Shown one piece after another: positions 7,548 through 9,392 of a stretch of 9,392 nucleotides of DNA. Under the pieces are notes generated by a model, which was not told the DNA's origin, ran no database searches, and saw only the letters and a list, made by a program, of their open reading frames with translations. The position numbers and the translations under genes were made by a program. Source of the DNA: Bacillota bacterium (GTDB taxonomy: Bacteria; Bacillota; Clostridia; Peptostreptococcales; Anaerovoracaceae); assembly GCA_017538845.1 (NCBI GenBank), contig JAFYIC010000137.1:1-9392 (forward strand). The letters run 5' to 3'. Each line of letters opens with the position of its first letter. Positions within the stretch are counted from its first letter, which is position 1.

Positions 7548-7721
7548 CTACCAACTAAAGGGCGCCTGATCACTCCACGATCTGATCTTTCGTCCTAAAG
7601 AAAGGAGGAACTATCCGCCGGCTCGCGGTGCGGCAGTGTGGAGACCTGTCGTAATGCGGCGCGTCCCTTGCGGGCGGTCGCGAGGCACTCGGGAGGAGTC
7701 CCGTTTGTCAGGGCTGTATAT
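7548..7721 (+). other. Structured GC-rich leader between malQ and the ATPase gene
   Basis: The first 60 bases are ordinary and end with a strong AAAGGAGG (7601-7608). No ATG, GTG or TTG lies at a working distance behind it; the ATPase ATG is 113 bases away. From about 7615 to 7717 the sequence is conspicuously GC-rich and can fold. TGCGGCAG/CTGTCGTA (7629-7636/7646-7653) gives 8 pairs. The hairpin at 7656-7681 gives about 10 pairs with small bulges and a TTGC loop. CGGGA/TCCCG (7690-7694/7699-7703) gives a third. CTCGCG (7622-7627) can alternatively pair with CGCGAG (7679-7684) to close a multibranch structure. The block could be an inserted element or a cis-acting RNA; I do not recognise a known riboswitch class. 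Confidence 0.55.
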
Positions 7722-8879
7722 ATGGCAGAAGTAATCATAAAAGGGTTAAAAAAGGTATATGACAACGAGGTAACTGCAGTCCATGACGTCAACATCGATA
7801 TCAAGGACAAGGAGTTCATCGTACTGGTCGGACCATCGGGCTGTGGTAAATCCACAACGCTCCGCATGGTAGCAGGACTTGAGGACATCAGCGGCGGCGA
7901 ACTTTATATCGACGGCAAGCTGATGAACGATATCTCGCCTAAGGACCGCGATATCGCAATGGTATTCCAGAGCTATGCTCTGTATCCGCATATGACGGTC
8001 CGTGAGAACATGGCCTTCGCCATGAAGCTGAAAAAGGCTAAACCGGATGAGATCGATAAGAAAGTAAATGAAGTCGCGGAGATCCTCGACATCACACAGT
8101 ATCTGGAGCGCAGACCAAAGGCTCTGTCCGGCGGTCAGCGCCAGCGTGTTGCTATCGGCCGCGCCATGGTACGTGATCCTAAGGTGTTCCTCATGGACGA
8201 GCCTCTTTCGAATCTCGACGCTAAGCTGAGAAACCAGATGCGTGCTGAGATCATAAAGCTCCGTCAGCGCATCAACACCACGTTTATGTATGTAACGCAT
8301 GACCAGACAGAAGCCATGACTCTCGGCGACCGTATCGTTATCATGAAGGATGGATATGTGAACCAGATAGGCACGCCTCGTGATGTGTTCAACAAGCCGG
8401 TCAACCTGTTTGTTGCGGGATTCATAGGAATGCCTGTGATGAATTTCTTCGAAGGATGCAGGCTGCTGCTTGAGGGCGGAAAGTACTATGCGGAGATACG
8501 CGGAGTAAAATTTGAACTCTCGGACTTCCAGCAGAAAGCGCTTAAGCATAATGGTCAGGCGCCATGCGACATAATTGCGGGTATCCGTCCGCAGCACATC
8601 CGTGTCGGTTCAGGCGAACTTACAGCTGTGATCGAAGTATCCGAACTCCTTGGTTCCGAGTACAACCTCCATGCCCGCAGCGGAGATGATGAGGTCGTAA
8701 TGGTCATCCCGACCATCGGACTGGCAGAAGATGTTTCGATGGGAAGCAAGGTGCACTTCGATGTGATGCCTGAGCTCATCCAGCTCTTCGATAAGGAGAC
8801 AGGAAAGAACCTCATCTGGTACGATAAGGAATCGGCAGAGGCTCATGCACCTGTATGCAAATCATATGATTTCGAATGA
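7722..8879 (+). CDS. MsmX/MalK-type sugar ABC transporter ATPase
   Basis: A 385-residue ATPase that powers carbohydrate ABC importers of this class. From the ATG at 7722, the Walker A GPSGCGKST is at residues 37-45, Q-loop Q83, signature LSGGQ at 135-139, Walker B FLMDE at 156-160, D-loop near 166 and switch H193. The C-terminal third (from about 240) forms the regulatory OB/TOBE domain. The in-frame GTG extension from 7638 is rejected because it lacks a ribosome binding site and its residues are unlike the family. The ATG itself has only a poor AGGG (7710-7713) before it. In Bacillota one such ATPase often serves several sugar importers, which would suit separate control by the upstream leader. 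Function is firm; sharing among transporters is inference. Confidence 0.95.
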   Translation: MAEVIIKGLKKVYDNEVTAVHDVNIDIKDKEFIVLVGPSGCGKSTTLRMVAGLEDISGGELYIDGKLMNDISPKDRDIAMVFQSYALYPHMTVRENMAFAMKLKKAKPDEIDKKVNEVAEILDITQYLERRPKALSGGQRQRVAIGRAMVRDPKVFLMDEPLSNLDAKLRNQMRAEIIKLRQRINTTFMYVTHDQTEAMTLGDRIVIMKDGYVNQIGTPRDVFNKPVNLFVAGFIGMPVMNFFEGCRLLLEGGKYYAEIRGVKFELSDFQQKALKHNGQAPCDIIAGIRPQHIRVGSGELTAVIEVSELLGSEYNLHARSGDDEVVMVIPTIGLAEDVSMGSKVHFDVMPELIQLFDKETGKNLIWYDKESAEAHAPVCKSYDFE

Positions 8880-8906
8880 TAATCACTTAAAACTGCACAA
8901 ACCAAA

Positions 8907-8940
8907 AGGAGGTCTTCCATGAAGACCTCCTCTTTGTTTT
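8907..8940 (+). terminator. Rho-independent terminator of the transport operon
   Basis: Arms AGGAGGTCTTC (8907-8917) and GAAGACCTCCT (8921-8931) pair perfectly over 11 bp with a CAT loop, followed by CTTTGTTTT (8932-8940). It lies 28 bp after the ATPase stop and closes the operon. With flanking CAAA and TTTG the stem can be lengthened across one bulge. Confidence 0.9.
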
Positions 8941-9075
8941 ACAGGTCATCGTCAGTATTGTTAAGAATTGAATCTGAAAGCAGGGAAAAACTGTAATACA
9001 AAATAAAAGGGACAACAGGAGAAAATGTAGAAAAATCCAGGTCGTAATATTAAGCATGTTATAAGGGAGTAAAAT
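8941..9075. other. AT-rich intergenic stretch
   Basis: No coding sequence is supported here. TTGAAT (8968-8973) and TGTAAT (8992-8997) are 18 bp apart and could form a weak promoter for the small reading frame that starts at 9076, but the match is poor. Otherwise I see nothing. Confidence 0.3.
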
Positions 9076-9116
9076 ATGGGCCTTTTTTTCACAGATTACA
9101 AACAAGAGATGATTCA
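9076..9116 (+). CDS. 5' end of an interrupted small gene of unknown function
   Basis: AAGGGAG (9063-9069) stands 6 nt before ATG at 9076, and the frame encodes MGLFFTDYKQEMI, a soluble-looking N-terminus, followed by two bases (CA). The reading frame then meets the proposed group II intron boundary at 9117; read straight through, it stops at about 9150. If the intron splices, the rest of the protein would be encoded beyond the right edge; if not, the gene is broken. I do not recognise the protein. Confidence 0.45.
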
Positions 9117-9392
9117 GTGTGCAAGCTGGTCTTTAACTCGAACAGCCTAAACAAGGCTGTACCCCATATCACCCCGAGGACTACCCCATATGCTCCGGAA
9201 AGATCAAAAATTCATCGAAAATGAGTTTTGAAAACGGTCTGGGCTAGTCAACGCTGGGGGTTGATGAGCAAGTTGGCTCTGGAATTATTGCACGGGCAGG
9301 GTGAGACGACACTCCCGACCATGAAGACACTCGGCGGATCCGCCAATGAGAATTCAGCCGATGCGAAGGGCTCAGAAAAGATCGATTTCTCG
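9117..9392 (+). mobile_element. Group II intron, 5' part (domain I), cut by window edge
   Basis: The segment opens with GTGTG (9117-9121), which fits the GUGYG 5' boundary of group II introns. The block TTTAACTCGAACAGCC at 9132-9147 then resembles, from memory, the start of Ll.LtrB domain I. It continues into a 7-bp hairpin ACAGCCT/AGGCTGT (9142-9148/9154-9160). Farther on come GAAAAC (9229-9234), GCACGG (9290-9295), GAAGACACTCGG (9323-9334), a hairpin of GGCG/CGCC, and CAATGAGAATTCAG (9344-9357). The order and spacing again parallel Ll.LtrB-type ribozymes (GCACGG, AAGACA-UCGG, CAAUG-AAU-CAG). Exon-binding sites, the catalytic domain V and the reverse-transcriptase ORF would lie beyond the edge. 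The element is absent from the flanking operon logic and is likely a recent insertion. Intron identity is well supported; subclass is open. Confidence 0.7.
9160..9191 (+). repeat. 10-bp direct repeat inside the intron
   Basis: TACCCCATAT occurs at 9160-9169 and again at 9182-9191, a 22-nt period with CACCCCGAGGAC between. It may be a lineage-specific tandem duplication in a peripheral stem of domain I. No function is evident. Confidence 0.6.

Noticed and set aside
7613..7654. Leader peptide starting with ATC 4 nt after AAAGGAGG
   Set aside because: ATC is not an accepted start codon, the spacing is short and the 13-codon frame has no recognisable features.
7638..7721. 28-residue N-terminal extension of the ATPase from GTG 7638
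   Set aside because: There is no ribosome binding site at a suitable distance, the residues do not resemble any family member, and the sequence is better explained by RNA structure. The ATG at 7722 gives the normal N-terminus.
8887..9105. Minus-strand 72-residue hydrophobic ORF
   Set aside because: It runs through the terminator hairpin and the SD and start of the opposite small gene. Its own start has no good ribosome binding site, and its composition is that of AT-rich non-coding DNA.
9109..9127. IBS1/EBS1 pairing between GATTCA (9111-9116) and TGAGTT within the intron
   Set aside because: Pairing needs two G-U pairs, and the position (about intron nt 110) is earlier than EBS1 is normally found, so I do not claim it.

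Overview
The window looks like chromosomal DNA from a Gram-positive Bacillota (Firmicutes) bacterium. The evidence is strong AAGGAGG-type ribosome binding sites, a consensus TTGAAA-17-TATAAT promoter, a lipobox-type substrate-binding lipoprotein, a YesL (DUF624) membrane protein and an MsmX-type ABC ATPase. I cannot place it to genus from sequence alone. It is an alpha-glucan (maltodextrin) uptake and processing locus, followed at the right edge by what looks like the 5' part of a group II intron.

Layout: (1) 1-609 (+) is the C-terminal 202 residues of an amylosucrase-like GH13 enzyme, cut by the left edge. (2) On the minus strand, a two-gene operon reads from about 2680 down to 631. It encodes a GH13 alpha-amylase-family hydrolase without a signal peptide, then a DUF624/YesL membrane protein. 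The start of the second gene appears to be the rare codon ATT, directly behind the stop codon of the amylase. (3) A divergent promoter region at about 2613-2850 separates this operon from the plus-strand transport operon. (4) The plus-strand operon encodes a solute-binding lipoprotein (2851-4161), a strong intercistronic hairpin with a T-run (4196-4231), two MalF/MalG-type permeases whose genes overlap by ATGA, and MalQ 4-alpha-glucanotransferase (6051-7547). (5) A GC-rich, highly foldable 175-nt leader (7548-7721) precedes the MsmX/MalK-type ATPase (7722-8879), which ends in a clear rho-independent terminator (8907-8940). (6) The last 276 bases (9117-9392) resemble domain I of a group II intron. 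The intron appears to have inserted 41 nt into a small open reading frame that has its own ribosome binding site (start 9076).

How it works together (inference from families): the lipoprotein captures malto-oligosaccharides and the two permeases with the ATPase import them. MalQ and the cytoplasmic GH13 enzymes then disproportionate and hydrolyse them to glucose and short dextrins. The GH13_4 enzyme acts on sucrose or alpha-glucans. No transcriptional regulator is encoded in the window.

Most worth a second look are the ATT start codon of the yesL-like gene, the structured insertion-like leader between a good ribosome binding site and the start of the ATPase gene, and the intron 5' end with the interrupted gene.
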